Source: JAIROC01 sp031553535 (GTDB taxonomy: Bacteria; Bacteroidota; Bacteroidia; Bacteroidales; WCHB1-69). From it: 64,000 bases of DNA. Position numbers and translations under genes: made by a program. Under the pieces are notes generated by a model. The model did no database searches. It saw only the letters and a program-made list of their open reading frames with translations, and was not told the DNA's origin. Positions within the stretch are counted from its first letter, which is position 1. Each line of letters starts with the position of its first letter. Of the stretch, positions 54,403-63,909 are shown one piece after another. The DNA lies in contig JAVBLM010000024.1 of NCBI GenBank assembly GCA_031553535.1, positions 61,561 to 125,560 on the forward strand. The letters run 5' to 3'.

Positions 54403-54681
54403 ATGGCACAAGCAAATTCAGATATAAGATATTTAACCCCGATTGCGGTTGATATTAAAAAGAAAAAATATTGCCGGTTTAAAAAACTTGGCATTAAGTA
54501 TATAGACTATAAGGATCCTCAATATTTGTTCCGTTTTGTAAATGATCAGGGTAAGATTTTACCAAGACGTTTGACAGGAACATCTTTGAAATATCAAAAG
54601 AAAGTTGCTCAGGCAGTTAAAAGAGCTCGCCATATTGCAATTATGCCTTATGTAGGAGACAATTTAAGGGATACTAAATAA
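54403..54681 (+). CDS. rpsR: 30S ribosomal protein S18
   Basis: The 92-residue protein contains KKYCRFKKLGIKYIDYKD and ILPRRLTGTSLKYQKKVAQA, then RARHIAIMPYV, typical of bS18, which pairs with S6 on the platform. It starts 3 bases after rpsF. Length is normal. Confidence 0.97.
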   Translation: MAQANSDIRYLTPIAVDIKKKKYCRFKKLGIKYIDYKDPQYLFRFVNDQGKILPRRLTGTSLKYQKKVAQAVKRARHIAIMPYVGDNLRDTK

Positions 54682-54690
54682 AGGAGGGAA
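54682..54690 (+). promoter_or_regulatory. Strong Shine-Dalgarno before rplI
   Basis: AGGAGGG lies about 8 bases before the rplI ATG. Most genes in the window have no purine-rich site of this quality, so rplI translation is probably initiated independently and efficiently. Confidence 0.6.
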
Positions 54691-54695
54691 AAATT

Positions 54696-55145
54696 ATGGA
54701 TGTAATATTAAGAGAAGATGTTTTAAATCTAGGCTTTGAGAATGATATTGTATCTGTTAGAAACGGATATGCAAGAAATTATTTATTCCCAAAACGTTTA
54801 GCTATTCCTGCTACGGAATCAAATCGGAAAGTTTTAGCAGAAACTATGAAGCAACGCAGCCGTAAGTTGGAGCGTTTGAAAGCAGATGCCGAAACTATTG
54901 CAAATAGATTGAATAGCATTACCGTTCAGGTTAAAGTAAAAGCTTCGGACGAAGGAACTATATATGGTTCTGTAACGAATATCCATGTAGCAGAAGCATT
55001 GAAAGAACAATTTGACATAGATATTGACCGTAAAAAAATCAGTATCGTAGGTGGAAATATCAAAGATCTGGGACAATATAAGGTTAGTGTTCCTTTGCAA
55101 AAAGATGTTCGTGCCGAGTTTACGGTTGATGTAGTAGCAGAATAA
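54696..55145 (+). CDS. rplI: 50S ribosomal protein L9
   Basis: The 149-residue protein has the bL9 N-terminal domain (VILREDVLNLGFENDIVSVR, NGYARNYLFPKRLAIPAT), the long linking helix and the C-terminal domain (DEGTIYGSVTNIHVAEAL). Its start is preceded by AAAGGAGGG, an unusually strong Shine-Dalgarno sequence for a Bacteroidota gene. It ends the operon at a clear terminator. Confidence 0.97.
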   Translation: MDVILREDVLNLGFENDIVSVRNGYARNYLFPKRLAIPATESNRKVLAETMKQRSRKLERLKADAETIANRLNSITVQVKVKASDEGTIYGSVTNIHVAEALKEQFDIDIDRKKISIVGGNIKDLGQYKVSVPLQKDVRAEFTVDVVAE

Positions 55146-55173
55146 ATATAATAAAAGTTATATTATCGATAAC

Positions 55174-55216
55174 AAAAGTTTTCTATCAAAAATAGGAAAC
55201 TTTTATTTTTTATTAT
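55174..55216 (+). terminator. Terminator after rplI
   Basis: AAAAGTTTTCTAT pairs with ATAGGAAACTTTT (one G-U pair) around a short A-rich loop and is followed by a T-rich run. It ends the ribosomal-protein operon just before adk. Confidence 0.85.
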
Positions 55217-55223
55217 ATTTTTG
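55216..55223 (+). promoter_or_regulatory. Candidate -7 element for adk-obg
   Basis: TATTTTTG matches TAnnTTTG, 38 bases before the ATG at 55262, immediately after the rplI terminator. Confidence 0.5.
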
Positions 55224-55261
55224 CATACTTTGTGTTTTGTGATTATTAAGAAAATTTAGAT

Positions 55262-56437
55262 ATGCTCAATATTGCATTTTTTGGCCCTCCGGGGTCAGGT
55301 AAAGGGACTCAATCCAAGCTGTTACTGGAAAAATATGAGTTAGAATATATCTCTACAGGAGAGATGCTCCGGGATGAGATTTTAAGGCAAACACCCCTTG
55401 GTATAACTGCTAAAGCATTAATAGAAAAAGGGCAGCTTGTTCCGGACGAATTGGTTGTTCAAATATTAGAGGAACGTTTGACTGCCAACAGTGATGGCAA
55501 TGGGTTTCTTTTTGATGGATTTCCGCGTACGTTGGTTCAGGCGTATATACTAGAAGGGTTATTGCTGAAGTTGAATACCTCCTTGACTTGCATGATCAGT
55601 TTGGATGTACATCAAGAGGAATTAACGCGAAGATTGCTGGAAAGGGCAACTATACAAGGACGGTCGGATGACGTTGAACATATTATATTAGAACGATTCA
55701 AGGAATATGAGAATAAGACATTACCTGTTGTTGAATTTTATGAAAGCAGGGGAATGTATTTTCCTATTGATGGGATCGGTACGACAAAGGAAGTATTTGA
55801 AAGAGTAGAAAATGTAATAGATAGCGTCGTAAAAGAATCTTCACAGAATGTGGTTTTGATTGGCCGCCCCGGATCAGGTAAAGGAACGCAAGGCGAGATT
55901 TTTGCTCAAAAACATAATTTCCACTATATTTCTACCGGTGAATTGATATTAAATGAAATATCCAACGGAACGGAAATAGGCAAAAGTGTTAAACCTCTCT
56001 ATGAAAATGGGATTAGTGTTTCGGATGAAACAATCATTAAGATGGTGGAAATGGAAATGTCCAGAATTCATGGCAATAGAGGTTTTATCTTTAAAGGCTT
56101 TCCCCGTACGTTGGTACAAACATATATTCTGGAAGGGATGCTTCGCCGTTTGAACACATCCGTTTCTTTAGTTGTTTATTTAGATGTTCCGATGTTGGAA
56201 TGTTTTAAAAGATTATCGCGAAGGGCACAAACAAATGATGCACGGCCTTATGATAGAACTACCGATTTGATAATCGGTAGAATGGAGGAATTCGAGACAA
56301 AAATAAGTGCAGTAGTTAAATATTTCAAAAAACAAAATAAACTCGTTCGTGTAAGTGGCACAGGAACCCCGGAAGAGGTGGCTGCCCGCCTGGATGAAAT
56401 ATTAGTTCGTTCGTTAAAGAAAACACGTAGGATATAA
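55262..56437 (+). CDS. adk: Tandem double-domain adenylate kinase
   Basis: The 391-residue protein contains two complete adenylate-kinase folds in series, about 1-190 and 196-391. Domain 1 has P-loop GPPGSGKGTQ (8-17), AMP-site STGEMLRDEI, DGFPRTLVQA and LID residues GRSDD. Domain 2 has P-loop GRPGSGKGTQ (201-210), STGELILNEI, KGFPRTLVQT and ARPYDR. The domains share phrases such as GFPRTLVQ and YILEGxLxxLNTS, so they arose by duplication. In domain 2 the AMP-site Arg is Leu, the DGFPR Asp is Lys and the LID Asp pair is Tyr-Asp, so domain 1 is the likelier catalyst. Usual Bacteroidota adk is about 190 residues. The next gene, obg, is 12 bases away. Confidence 0.93.
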   Translation: MLNIAFFGPPGSGKGTQSKLLLEKYELEYISTGEMLRDEILRQTPLGITAKALIEKGQLVPDELVVQILEERLTANSDGNGFLFDGFPRTLVQAYILEGLLLKLNTSLTCMISLDVHQEELTRRLLERATIQGRSDDVEHIILERFKEYENKTLPVVEFYESRGMYFPIDGIGTTKEVFERVENVIDSVVKESSQNVVLIGRPGSGKGTQGEIFAQKHNFHYISTGELILNEISNGTEIGKSVKPLYENGISVSDETIIKMVEMEMSRIHGNRGFIFKGFPRTLVQTYILEGMLRRLNTSVSLVVYLDVPMLECFKRLSRRAQTNDARPYDRTTDLIIGRMEEFETKISAVVKYFKKQNKLVRVSGTGTPEEVAARLDEILVRSLKKTRRI

Positions 56438-56449
56438 AAGGATCTTCTG

Positions 56450-57439
56450 ATGAGTAATGAAAATTTCATTGATTATGTAAAAATCTTTTTCCGTTCGGGA
56501 AAAGGAGGAAGCGGTTCTGCTCATTTAGCGCGTAGTGCCCTAACTCCCAAAGGCGGCCCTGACGGAGGGGATGGCGGAAGAGGAGGGAACATCATCATAC
56601 GTGGCAATGCTCAATTATGGACGCTCTTACACCTGAAATATACCAAGCATATTTTTGCCGGAAACGGAGAAAGCGGAAGTAAAAACCAATGTTTCGGAAA
56701 GGATGGTTCTGATATATATGTAGACGTTCCTCTGGGAACCATTGTGAAAAACGCAGAGACTTTTGAGCAGGAAGCGGAAATTCTTCATGATAAACAGGAA
56801 GTAATTCTACTGAAAGGTGGCCGTGGCGGATTAGGAAACGTTCATTTCAAGTCGGCGACCCGGCAAACACCTCGCTTTTGTCAGCCGGGAGAGTCCGGTA
56901 TTGAAGCATGGAAAATCATCGAGTTAAAAGTACTGGCAGATGTTGGACTGGTAGGATTCCCCAATGCAGGTAAGTCTACTTTTATTTCTGTAGTTTCCAA
57001 TGCTCGTCCTAAAATAGCAAATTATCCTTTTACAACGCTTAAACCTAATTTGGGAATGGTTCCTTATCGGGACGACCGCTCTTTTGTGGTTGCTGATATT
57101 CCCGGAATTATTGAGGGAGCTTCCGAAGGAAAAGGGTTAGGATTGCGGTTCTTGCGCCATATAGAACGGAATGCCGTCCTGTTGTTTATTATTTCTGTCG
57201 AATCGGAGAACATTAAAAAGGAGTATCAAATATTGATGGATGAATTAAACAAGTATAATCCTGAATTATTAGATAAAAAACGTATGTTGGCTGTTTCGAA
57301 ATGCGATCTTGTTCCTCCTGAAGAATTGGAAAAAATAAGGAAAAAATTGAAATTGAACATTCCTGTAATCTTTATGTCTGCCCATACACAGATGGGAATT
57401 ACACAGGTAAAAGATGAATTGTGGAGTTTATTGAATTGA
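56450..57439 (+). CDS. obg: GTPase Obg
   Basis: The 329-residue protein has the glycine-rich Obg fold (FRSGKGGSGSAHLARSALTP, GGPDGGDGGRGGN). The G domain has G1 GFPNAGKSTF, G3 DIPGIIEGA, G4 SKCDL and G5 MSAH. It assists 50S assembly. It ends right after the G domain, so it lacks the variable C-terminal extension that many homologues carry. It is co-transcribed with adk, and its last 12 bases overlap the end of rsmI on the other strand. Confidence 0.96.
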   Translation: MSNENFIDYVKIFFRSGKGGSGSAHLARSALTPKGGPDGGDGGRGGNIIIRGNAQLWTLLHLKYTKHIFAGNGESGSKNQCFGKDGSDIYVDVPLGTIVKNAETFEQEAEILHDKQEVILLKGGRGGLGNVHFKSATRQTPRFCQPGESGIEAWKIIELKVLADVGLVGFPNAGKSTFISVVSNARPKIANYPFTTLKPNLGMVPYRDDRSFVVADIPGIIEGASEGKGLGLRFLRHIERNAVLLFIISVESENIKKEYQILMDELNKYNPELLDKKRMLAVSKCDLVPPEELEKIRKKLKLNIPVIFMSAHTQMGITQVKDELWSLLN

Positions 57440-58123
57440 TTGTTTTTTCTTTGATCGTCCCTGCAAAATAATTACTATTTCTCCTTTAATAGACTGTTTG
57501 GTCGAAAAATAAGACAGTACTTCCGTAATGGTTCCGCGTATGGTTTCTTCGTATATTTTGGTAAGCTCACGGCAAACACATACTTCATGTTCTTCTTCAA
57601 AGGTATTTTTGAATTCTTCCAATGTTTTTATCAACCGGAAAGGGGATTCATAGAGAACAATTGTTTCTTCGATAGTTGTCAATTTTTCGATAGCCGTTTT
57701 ACGCCCTTTTTTATGAGGGAGGAATCCATAAAAATAGAATTTATCCGTTGGAAATCCTGAATTTACCAATGCAGGGATAAAAGCTGTAGCACCCGGCAGG
57801 CACTCCACTTCAATATTATTTTGGATGCAAGCCCGTACTAATAGGAATCCCGGGTCGGAAATAGCGGGTGTTCCTGCATCGCTAACCAGGGCAACACTGT
57901 TTTGTTGTTCTATAAGCGTGATATACCTATTTAATTGCTGGTGTTCGTTATGTTGATGGTAGGAAGAAACCGGCTTATTGATATTATAATGATCCAATAG
58001 TTTTTTTGTGACACGGGTATCTTCCGCGAGAATACTGTCAACTTCCTGTAAGATGCGCAATGATCGCAATGTAATATCTTCCAGGTTTCCGATAGGAGTC
58101 GGAACAATAAAAAGTTTTCCCAT
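57428..58123 (-). CDS. rsmI: 16S rRNA (cytidine-1402-2'-O)-methyltransferase
   Basis: The 231-residue SAM-dependent enzyme has the tetrapyrrole-methylase fold: FIVPTPIGNLEDITLRSLRI, ILAEDTRVTKKLL, VALVSDAGTPAISDPGF, CLPGATAFIPALVNSGF. With RsmH it makes m4Cm1402 in the ribosomal P site. It is convergent with obg, with a 12-base overlap, and starts just 1 base after the M28 peptidase gene stop. Confidence 0.95.
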   Translation of the reverse strand: MGKLFIVPTPIGNLEDITLRSLRILQEVDSILAEDTRVTKKLLDHYNINKPVSSYHQHNEHQQLNRYITLIEQQNSVALVSDAGTPAISDPGFLLVRACIQNNIEVECLPGATAFIPALVNSGFPTDKFYFYGFLPHKKGRKTAIEKLTTIEETIVLYESPFRLIKTLEEFKNTFEEEHEVCVCRELTKIYEETIRGTITEVLSYFSTKQSIKGEIVIILQGRSKKKQSIQ

Positions 58124-58124
58124 T

Positions 58125-59420
58125 TTATTGATTATTATGTAAATTAATATAATCGACTATCATCCTGAACAAATTAGTATATCCTCCTAAAGATAAATTT
58201 TCCAATGTGTCGGAGGGATGATGGTATTTTCCCGACTTTCCCATGCCATAAATAAACATTGCTTTACTACCACTTTTATAAAACGGATAATGATCGCTGT
58301 TGGGAGCTGCTTCCCTTGGGATTAATGTTGCGACATGGTTTTTTTCTCTATTAATGTTTACAAACTTATCGAACTCGTCGGTAAACGTTTGCCCGCCTAC
58401 AAATGTAAAACCATTTTCCCCTGTGCCGACCAGATCTAAGTTAAGCATCATTTTAATATTTTCTAAAGGGATAGGAGAATTTTCTACAAAATAAAATGAG
58501 CCCAGTAAGCCAATCTCCTCGCTACCGAATGCAATAAATGCAATTGAATAGTCGGGCCTGTTTTCCGGGGAAGTAAAATAATGCGCCAAGTCTAAAAGCA
58601 TTGCTACCCCTGAAGCATTGTCATTTGCGCCGGGGAAAAGATAGTCTGTTCCGATCTGCCCCAGATGATCATAGTGCGCCCCGATAACAAAAAAGGTATC
58701 CGGATGTAATTTTCCTTCAATATAACCACACACATTCCGGCTTTGATATTGTTCAATAAAATTTGCATCCAAATCAATAGATATGTTTTTCAAGGATCCT
58801 CTAATACTGTCTTTCAACAAAGAAATAGTTGTATGGGACGATTTTATACGCCCTATCCCCGGAGAATAAGGCGACAACTTTTCATTAAGGAGTATATATC
58901 CCTTTGCCCCTAAAGAATTAGTACGAACAATATGATCCCATTGATCTTTTTTTCCCTTATCGGCAGCATACCGCATCATATCTACCGTAATAAACTTATC
59001 CTTTACCTTGGATGGATTCAAATTATCGTTAAGCATTTTATCTGTTGCAGGGATAATTTTAAAATTACCTTTTGCGGAAGAAGAATATGCAACAATCTGC
59101 AGAGCATCCGAAGGAAACGAAGACGGATAATTTTTTCCGAAGTTAATGAGTGTATTGCCTTCAAATACATTAATGGAAATAGTATAAAATTGAAAATAAT
59201 CTCTTTCCCAACTTGTAAGATTAAAGCGTTTAAATTCGTTGCTTATAAAGTTTGCGGCAATAGAATCACCTTTAAAAGCATATCCTCTTCCGTGAAAAGA
59301 AGGGGATGAAAGTTGTTCAATAACATTCCGGGCATAAATGCTATCCTGGGCAGACGATGTAGGAACAAAGATTGCGAAAGAAAATATCCAAATAACTAAA
59401 GAGAGATATTTCCCTTTCAT
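58125..59420 (-). CDS. M28-family metallopeptidase, exported
   Basis: The 431-residue protein has a signal peptide (LSLVIWIFSFAIFVPTSSAQ) and, near residue 240 onward, the zinc aminopeptidase signatures VIGAHYDHLGQ, PGANDNASGVAM, GSEEIGLLGS, LNLDLVGTGENG and NSDHYPF. A PA-like insert probably lies in the first half. It likely trims N-terminal residues from peptides in the periplasm. It overlaps the upstream MFS gene by four bases (ATGA), so the genes are translationally coupled. Confidence 0.92.
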   Translation of the reverse strand: MKGKYLSLVIWIFSFAIFVPTSSAQDSIYARNVIEQLSSPSFHGRGYAFKGDSIAANFISNEFKRFNLTSWERDYFQFYTISINVFEGNTLINFGKNYPSSFPSDALQIVAYSSSAKGNFKIIPATDKMLNDNLNPSKVKDKFITVDMMRYAADKGKKDQWDHIVRTNSLGAKGYILLNEKLSPYSPGIGRIKSSHTTISLLKDSIRGSLKNISIDLDANFIEQYQSRNVCGYIEGKLHPDTFFVIGAHYDHLGQIGTDYLFPGANDNASGVAMLLDLAHYFTSPENRPDYSIAFIAFGSEEIGLLGSFYFVENSPIPLENIKMMLNLDLVGTGENGFTFVGGQTFTDEFDKFVNINREKNHVATLIPREAAPNSDHYPFYKSGSKAMFIYGMGKSGKYHHPSDTLENLSLGGYTNLFRMIVDYINLHNNQ

Positions 59421-60685
59421 TTTACTAACGTTTTATTTTTCCCGATTTTATATCCGTACAGACTGAAAAAGAGAATATAAAGATAGAGCGGTATTAAAAT
59501 CCAATAAGCAATTTGCCGGTTACATGCTTCTGCAATAGAACCATAAACCAGAGGCAGAATAGCTCCTCCCGCAATAGCCATAATTAAGAAAGCAGATCCT
59601 AACTTGGTGTATTGTCCAAGCCCTTCAATGGATAGAGGCCAGATACAGGGCCACATCATAGCATGAGCAAAGCTTAAGGCAATAATTAGACCGATTGATA
59701 TGCTTCCGGGGGTAACAATCGCAATACATACAATAACTAATGCCAGCAGGCAAGACAGGATTAATGCCGTTCGTTGAGAAATGTATTTCGGCATTAAGAC
59801 AATACCTACCAGATATCCCAACGTTAAAGCAATTAAACTTAATACGCTGAAATTTTTAGCTACATCGCTGCCAAAACCATGAAAATTTCCATAAAGGGAT
59901 AATGTATCTATTGCAATTACTTCCGCTCCCACATAAACGAAAATGGCAAGAACACCTAACCATAAATACGGGTAAGAAAAGATAGATTTCCTTGATTTAT
60001 CCTTTGACATTTCATCGGGTTCTATTTCCGGAAGTTTTGAGCGGAATACCATAAATGCCAATAATGAAAGCATTACGGCAATAACAATGTACGGAGCGAT
60101 TACCCGTACGGAAAGCATGTGCAATTCCGCCTGGTATGCTTCTCCGGTTAAATGGGTCAAATTTGAAGAAATAGATTCAATGTTGGAAAATAAGATTGTT
60201 CCGAAGATAAACACTCCGATCATACCTGCTACTTTATTGCAAATACCCATAATGCTGATCCGTTGCGCCGCGCTTTCGGGCGGGCCTAGAATAACGGCGT
60301 ATGGATTGGATGCCGTTTGTAAAAGAGATAATCCGGATCCTTGAATAAATAAAGCAATCAAGAACAGAAAATATGTTTGCGATAAGGCGGCGGGAATGAA
60401 TAAGAGTGATCCTCCTGCCATGACAAATAATCCCAGGGCCATTCCTTTGGTGAATCCTGTCTTCTTGAGAATATAAGAAGATGGGATGGACATAAAAAAA
60501 TAGGAAATATAAAAAGCAAATGTGACCAGATAAGCTTGTGTGTCTGTTTTTAGTTCACAAACTTGCTTCAGGAATGGGATTAGCTGGCTATTGATCCAGG
60601 TAACAAATCCGAAAACAAAAAATAAGGTTCCTATAATAAACAGGCTGAATTGTTGGGATTGCCGTTGAATAGTATTCATGTACAA
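59417..60685 (-). CDS. MFS sugar:proton symporter (FucP-like)
   Basis: The 422-residue protein has twelve hydrophobic segments and the FucP/GluP marks FVFGFVTWINSQLIPFLKQ at the first segment, QTASNPYAVILGPPESAAQR near residue 125, and SFAHAMMWPCIWPLSIEGLG near residue 350. Family members import fucose, glucose/galactose or N-acetylglucosamine; the substrate here cannot be told. It sits between the M49 and M28 peptidase genes on the same strand. Confidence 0.92.
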   Translation of the reverse strand: MYMNTIQRQSQQFSLFIIGTLFFVFGFVTWINSQLIPFLKQVCELKTDTQAYLVTFAFYISYFFMSIPSSYILKKTGFTKGMALGLFVMAGGSLLFIPAALSQTYFLFLIALFIQGSGLSLLQTASNPYAVILGPPESAAQRISIMGICNKVAGMIGVFIFGTILFSNIESISSNLTHLTGEAYQAELHMLSVRVIAPYIVIAVMLSLLAFMVFRSKLPEIEPDEMSKDKSRKSIFSYPYLWLGVLAIFVYVGAEVIAIDTLSLYGNFHGFGSDVAKNFSVLSLIALTLGYLVGIVLMPKYISQRTALILSCLLALVIVCIAIVTPGSISIGLIIALSFAHAMMWPCIWPLSIEGLGQYTKLGSAFLIMAIAGGAILPLVYGSIAEACNRQIAYWILIPLYLYILFFSLYGYKIGKNKTLVK

Positions 60686-60707
60686 AAAATCTTTTAAAAT
60701 ACTTACT

Positions 60708-62768
60708 TTAGTATATCACTTTCAGGAATCCGTATTTCTTTCCGTATTCCAGATGTTGCTTTACAAAGTCTGACGGATATTCAACGGAATAATCAACTAC
60801 TTTACCCTCTTTTTCCACAGGAACGATTACGGTATTCATAAATCCGCCGTACGGTTTTAAATTTAATGCCTGGTATCTTTCCCGTACTTCTTTATGAAGA
60901 GTGGGATCAATTTTCACAGCATAGGTGTCGATTAACTTTTTACCGGCTGCATAATCTCCTTCCGATTTAATTCGTTGGATTTCTGCCAACAGTTTCCCAA
61001 ACAGGACTCTTAGTTTTTCATGATCATTTACTACAAAATATGTTTTCCCTTCTTTCACCTTTTTTTCAATCACGTTTTCCGCTTTCCCCTGTTCGTATGC
61101 CCATGTTGAAATGAGTTTACGAGCTTGCATGTGTGCCTGATTTACATCCTTGCCCAGTTCTATCCGGGCAAATTGTACTTGTATCCCATTACGGATATAA
61201 CTATTGTATTCCGCTTTTGCAACGTCAAGGGAAGGAATGATGCCTAATTCTACCATTTTTGGATCTGCACAATAATATAAGGCGAATAAATCGGCACGGG
61301 CTTCTTCAAGGGAAGAACTGTTTTCAAGTAATGCATTGGGAGAAACACCGGGCAATAGTTGTCCGGAACCATGTCCCAAGCATTCATGTAAATCGGTATG
61401 CAAAACACTTCCCTGGGAACCGTATTTTTTATTTAATTCCAGTTCTTCTTTCGAATAAGTGAATTCTCCGGATACACTTTTGGGAGATTCTTCGGCTGCC
61501 TTATCATAAGCATTCATCAAGTTGGTAATGGTAACGGATTTGGAACCGTAATCTTTTCGGATCCAGTTGGCATTGGGGAGATTAATGCCGATAGGAGGTG
61601 TAGGGAAACAATCTCCTCCCAATGTTGTCGCAGTGATCGCTTTTGCAGAAACTCCCTTCACTTCCTTTTTCTTGAATTTAGGATCTACAGGCGAATTATT
61701 TTCAAACCACTGGGCATTTTCACTGATAATCGTTGTAATTTTTGTTGCTTCCAGATCTTTAAAATTGACAACCGCTTCCCATGTTGCTTTTATCCCTAAC
61801 GGATCGCCGTAGCTTTCGATAAATCCATTGACATAGTCAACCAGCGATTCGGTATCTTGTACCCATGCAATGTTATATTCATCCCATATTTTCAGGTCAC
61901 CTGTTTTATAATAGTCGATCAGTAATTTTGTGTATTTTTTCTGGGCATCTGTTTCCGCAACATTCATCGCTTTTTCCAGCCAAAAGATAATTTGTGCAAT
62001 GGCATCACTATATAATCCATTTAGCTTGTAAACTTCTTCCGTTAATTTTCCATCTTTTTTGACAAGCCTGGAGTTTAATCCGTATGAAACAGGAGTAGGA
62101 TCTTCAGGATTTTCCATTCTGTTATAAAAATCTTCCGCTTCCTTTTTCGTAACGCCTTCGTAGAAATTCGTTGAGGATGCCGCTAATATATCTTTCGACT
62201 CATCATTGCTTTTCCGCATTTTGTATACCTCTTTATTGAAAATTATGTTTTCAATCCAACCGGTGAATTCTTCAACCGACCGTCCCTCTCCTATAGGAAA
62301 TGATTTTGTGTCACTGTTCTTAATCAGTTCATGAAAATAAGCAGCCGGAAATTCAGGCATGATCTTATCTTCCCCATAATGGTGATGGATCCCATTACTG
62401 AAGAATACTCTTTTTGCATAAACCAGGAATTGTTGATATTCCTGTCTGGAAGTATCCCCGTTATATGAAGATAAGATATTTTCTAATGTTTTGCGAATAA
62501 TCAGGTTGTATTTAAAGTTTTGATCCCATAAAATATCTCTTCCGCATTTTGCCGCTTCCCCCAGATAATAAATAAACTCCTTTTGCTGGAAAGAAAGTTG
62601 ATCCCAGTTGGGAACCTGATAACGCATGATTTTTATGTCTGCAAATTCATCTACGAGGTACTTGAAATTTTCTGTTTCGTTTCCTGATTTTCGGTTCTGG
62701 TCTTGTTTCTTCGAAGAACAAGCAAATAAGAGAATTACCAGCGGTGTTAACATCACTACTTTTTTCAT
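60708..62768 (-). CDS. Dipeptidyl-peptidase III (M49 family), lipoprotein
   Basis: The 686-residue protein has a lipoprotein signal (VVMLTPLVILLFACSSKK, Cys17) and the M49 zinc signature HECLGHGSGQ near residue 460, with SLEEARADLFALYYC supplying the third ligand near residue 488. DPP III removes dipeptides from peptide N-termini. The lipidated form suggests action at the envelope, feeding peptides to uptake. It lies 22 bases upstream of the MFS gene. Its leader (62769-63074) contains a large palindromic repeat. Confidence 0.95.
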   Translation of the reverse strand: MKKVVMLTPLVILLFACSSKKQDQNRKSGNETENFKYLVDEFADIKIMRYQVPNWDQLSFQQKEFIYYLGEAAKCGRDILWDQNFKYNLIIRKTLENILSSYNGDTSRQEYQQFLVYAKRVFFSNGIHHHYGEDKIMPEFPAAYFHELIKNSDTKSFPIGEGRSVEEFTGWIENIIFNKEVYKMRKSNDESKDILAASSTNFYEGVTKKEAEDFYNRMENPEDPTPVSYGLNSRLVKKDGKLTEEVYKLNGLYSDAIAQIIFWLEKAMNVAETDAQKKYTKLLIDYYKTGDLKIWDEYNIAWVQDTESLVDYVNGFIESYGDPLGIKATWEAVVNFKDLEATKITTIISENAQWFENNSPVDPKFKKKEVKGVSAKAITATTLGGDCFPTPPIGINLPNANWIRKDYGSKSVTITNLMNAYDKAAEESPKSVSGEFTYSKEELELNKKYGSQGSVLHTDLHECLGHGSGQLLPGVSPNALLENSSSLEEARADLFALYYCADPKMVELGIIPSLDVAKAEYNSYIRNGIQVQFARIELGKDVNQAHMQARKLISTWAYEQGKAENVIEKKVKEGKTYFVVNDHEKLRVLFGKLLAEIQRIKSEGDYAAGKKLIDTYAVKIDPTLHKEVRERYQALNLKPYGGFMNTVIVPVEKEGKVVDYSVEYPSDFVKQHLEYGKKYGFLKVIY

Positions 62769-62858
62769 TTGTCATTTTTTGAATTAAATATTTTTTTCGG
62801 GACGTATTTTATTTTTCAATAGATACTTTCACCGAAGTTGCCAAAAGTTAAGATAGAA

Positions 62859-63060
62859 GATTAACTCTGTTGAGCTCGCGGGCCCGGTTGCTTCGTACCT
62901 CGCAATGACGGAAATGCGTCTTTGCGGGCTTGATCCGCAATCCCCTTAAAAGAAAGGGGATGTTGAAACAAGTTCAGCATGACGACAATATGTTAGTTAA
63001 AAGCGTCATTGCGAGTTACGAAGCAATCTCTATTCATTTTATCTCAGCTTTCGACAACTT
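62859..63060. repeat. REP-like palindromic repeat cluster, copy 5
   Basis: It contains GTTGAGCTCGCGGGCCCGGTTGC..CTCGCAATGACGG, an AAGGGGATGTTGAAACAAGTTCAGCATGACG segment (shown in pieces: AAGGGGATGTTGAAAC, AAGTTCAGCATGACG), and GCGTCATTGCGAG..GAAGCAATCTC. It has parts homologous to copies 1, 3 and 4, so it is a composite. Confidence 0.85.
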
Positions 63061-63074
63061 CATTTTTTATCAAA

Positions 63075-63082
63075 CAAAGATA
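63075..63082 (-). promoter_or_regulatory. Candidate -7 element for the M49-MFS-M28 operon
   Basis: The minus strand reads TATCTTTG, matching TAnnTTTG. Transcription from here would run through the repeat cluster before reaching the start at 62768. Confidence 0.5.
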
Positions 63083-63183
63083 CTAATTTTATCATAAATT
63101 TACAACGCATTAATTCCGCTTTGATTTTGTGAAAAATCCAGAATATTTTTTCAAGATAAATTACATTGTTATAATGAGCCGGC

Positions 63184-63909
63184 CTATTGCATTTCCTTGT
63201 TTTTCGCGGCGTTTCGTCCCTGGCGTTGCGCCACGATCTGGCTGTATTTGTCGATGAACGTGTTGATCCTGTTGACGAAGCCCGCATATTTATCTTCTCC
63301 TTCGACGACAATCAGGGCATTGATACGCTTTACAATAGAGGTATACACCCTGTCGACTTCCAAGCGGGTTGCTTTCATGGTGAGTTGGGTTTTGACGGCA
63401 TTTTCGGCGTTGCGTGCCCTGACCAGATTTTCAAAAGCATCGTTCTCAGCACCCAGTTGGGATGCCCAGCCTTCGAGTTGCACGGTTTCCATCTCTTTTT
63501 TCCAGTTGTCATTTAGTTCCTGCAGAAGGTTGTAAATCGCCGATGTTTCTTCATTAAAAGGTTTTTCGGAAAGGTTTCCATAGGTGTCGAATACTACCTG
63601 GAGACGGCGTGCCGCTGCAGCAATCCCAGAATTGTAATGGTTCAATGCCGCCCTGTTTGTCCCCATCATACCACTGAAGATGAAATCGCGCCTCTCATCG
63701 GCAGCGTTGATATTTTGGGTGAGGGCACTTTTGATAATCTTCTTGCACGCTTCATCTTCGCGGGCATAACAGGACCGGTATGTCTCAAACAATTCCCCGA
63801 TATTGAGTATTTCGGCGTCTGCCGGACTAATTAAATCGTTTACTTCCGTATGAAACTGGAAATGTTCATCGTTACGTAAATGCTCGTAATGTATGGATTT
63901 GATATTCAT
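63184..63909 (-). CDS. DUF6261-like protein
   Basis: The 241-residue protein is mostly helical: SIHYEHLRNDEHFQFHTEV at the N-terminus, GTNRAALNHYNSGIAAAARR in the middle and a basic C-terminus (QRQGRNAAKNKEMQ). It fits the DUF6261 family found in Bacteroidota, whose function is unknown. No signal peptide or enzyme motif is seen. Its GC content is higher than that of neighbouring genes, suggesting a different origin. It is separated from the M49 operon by a promoter and a repeat cluster. Confidence 0.75.
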   Translation of the reverse strand: MNIKSIHYEHLRNDEHFQFHTEVNDLISPADAEILNIGELFETYRSCYAREDEACKKIIKSALTQNINAADERRDFIFSGMMGTNRAALNHYNSGIAAAARRLQVVFDTYGNLSEKPFNEETSAIYNLLQELNDNWKKEMETVQLEGWASQLGAENDAFENLVRARNAENAVKTQLTMKATRLEVDRVYTSIVKRINALIVVEGEDKYAGFVNRINTFIDKYSQIVAQRQGRNAAKNKEMQ

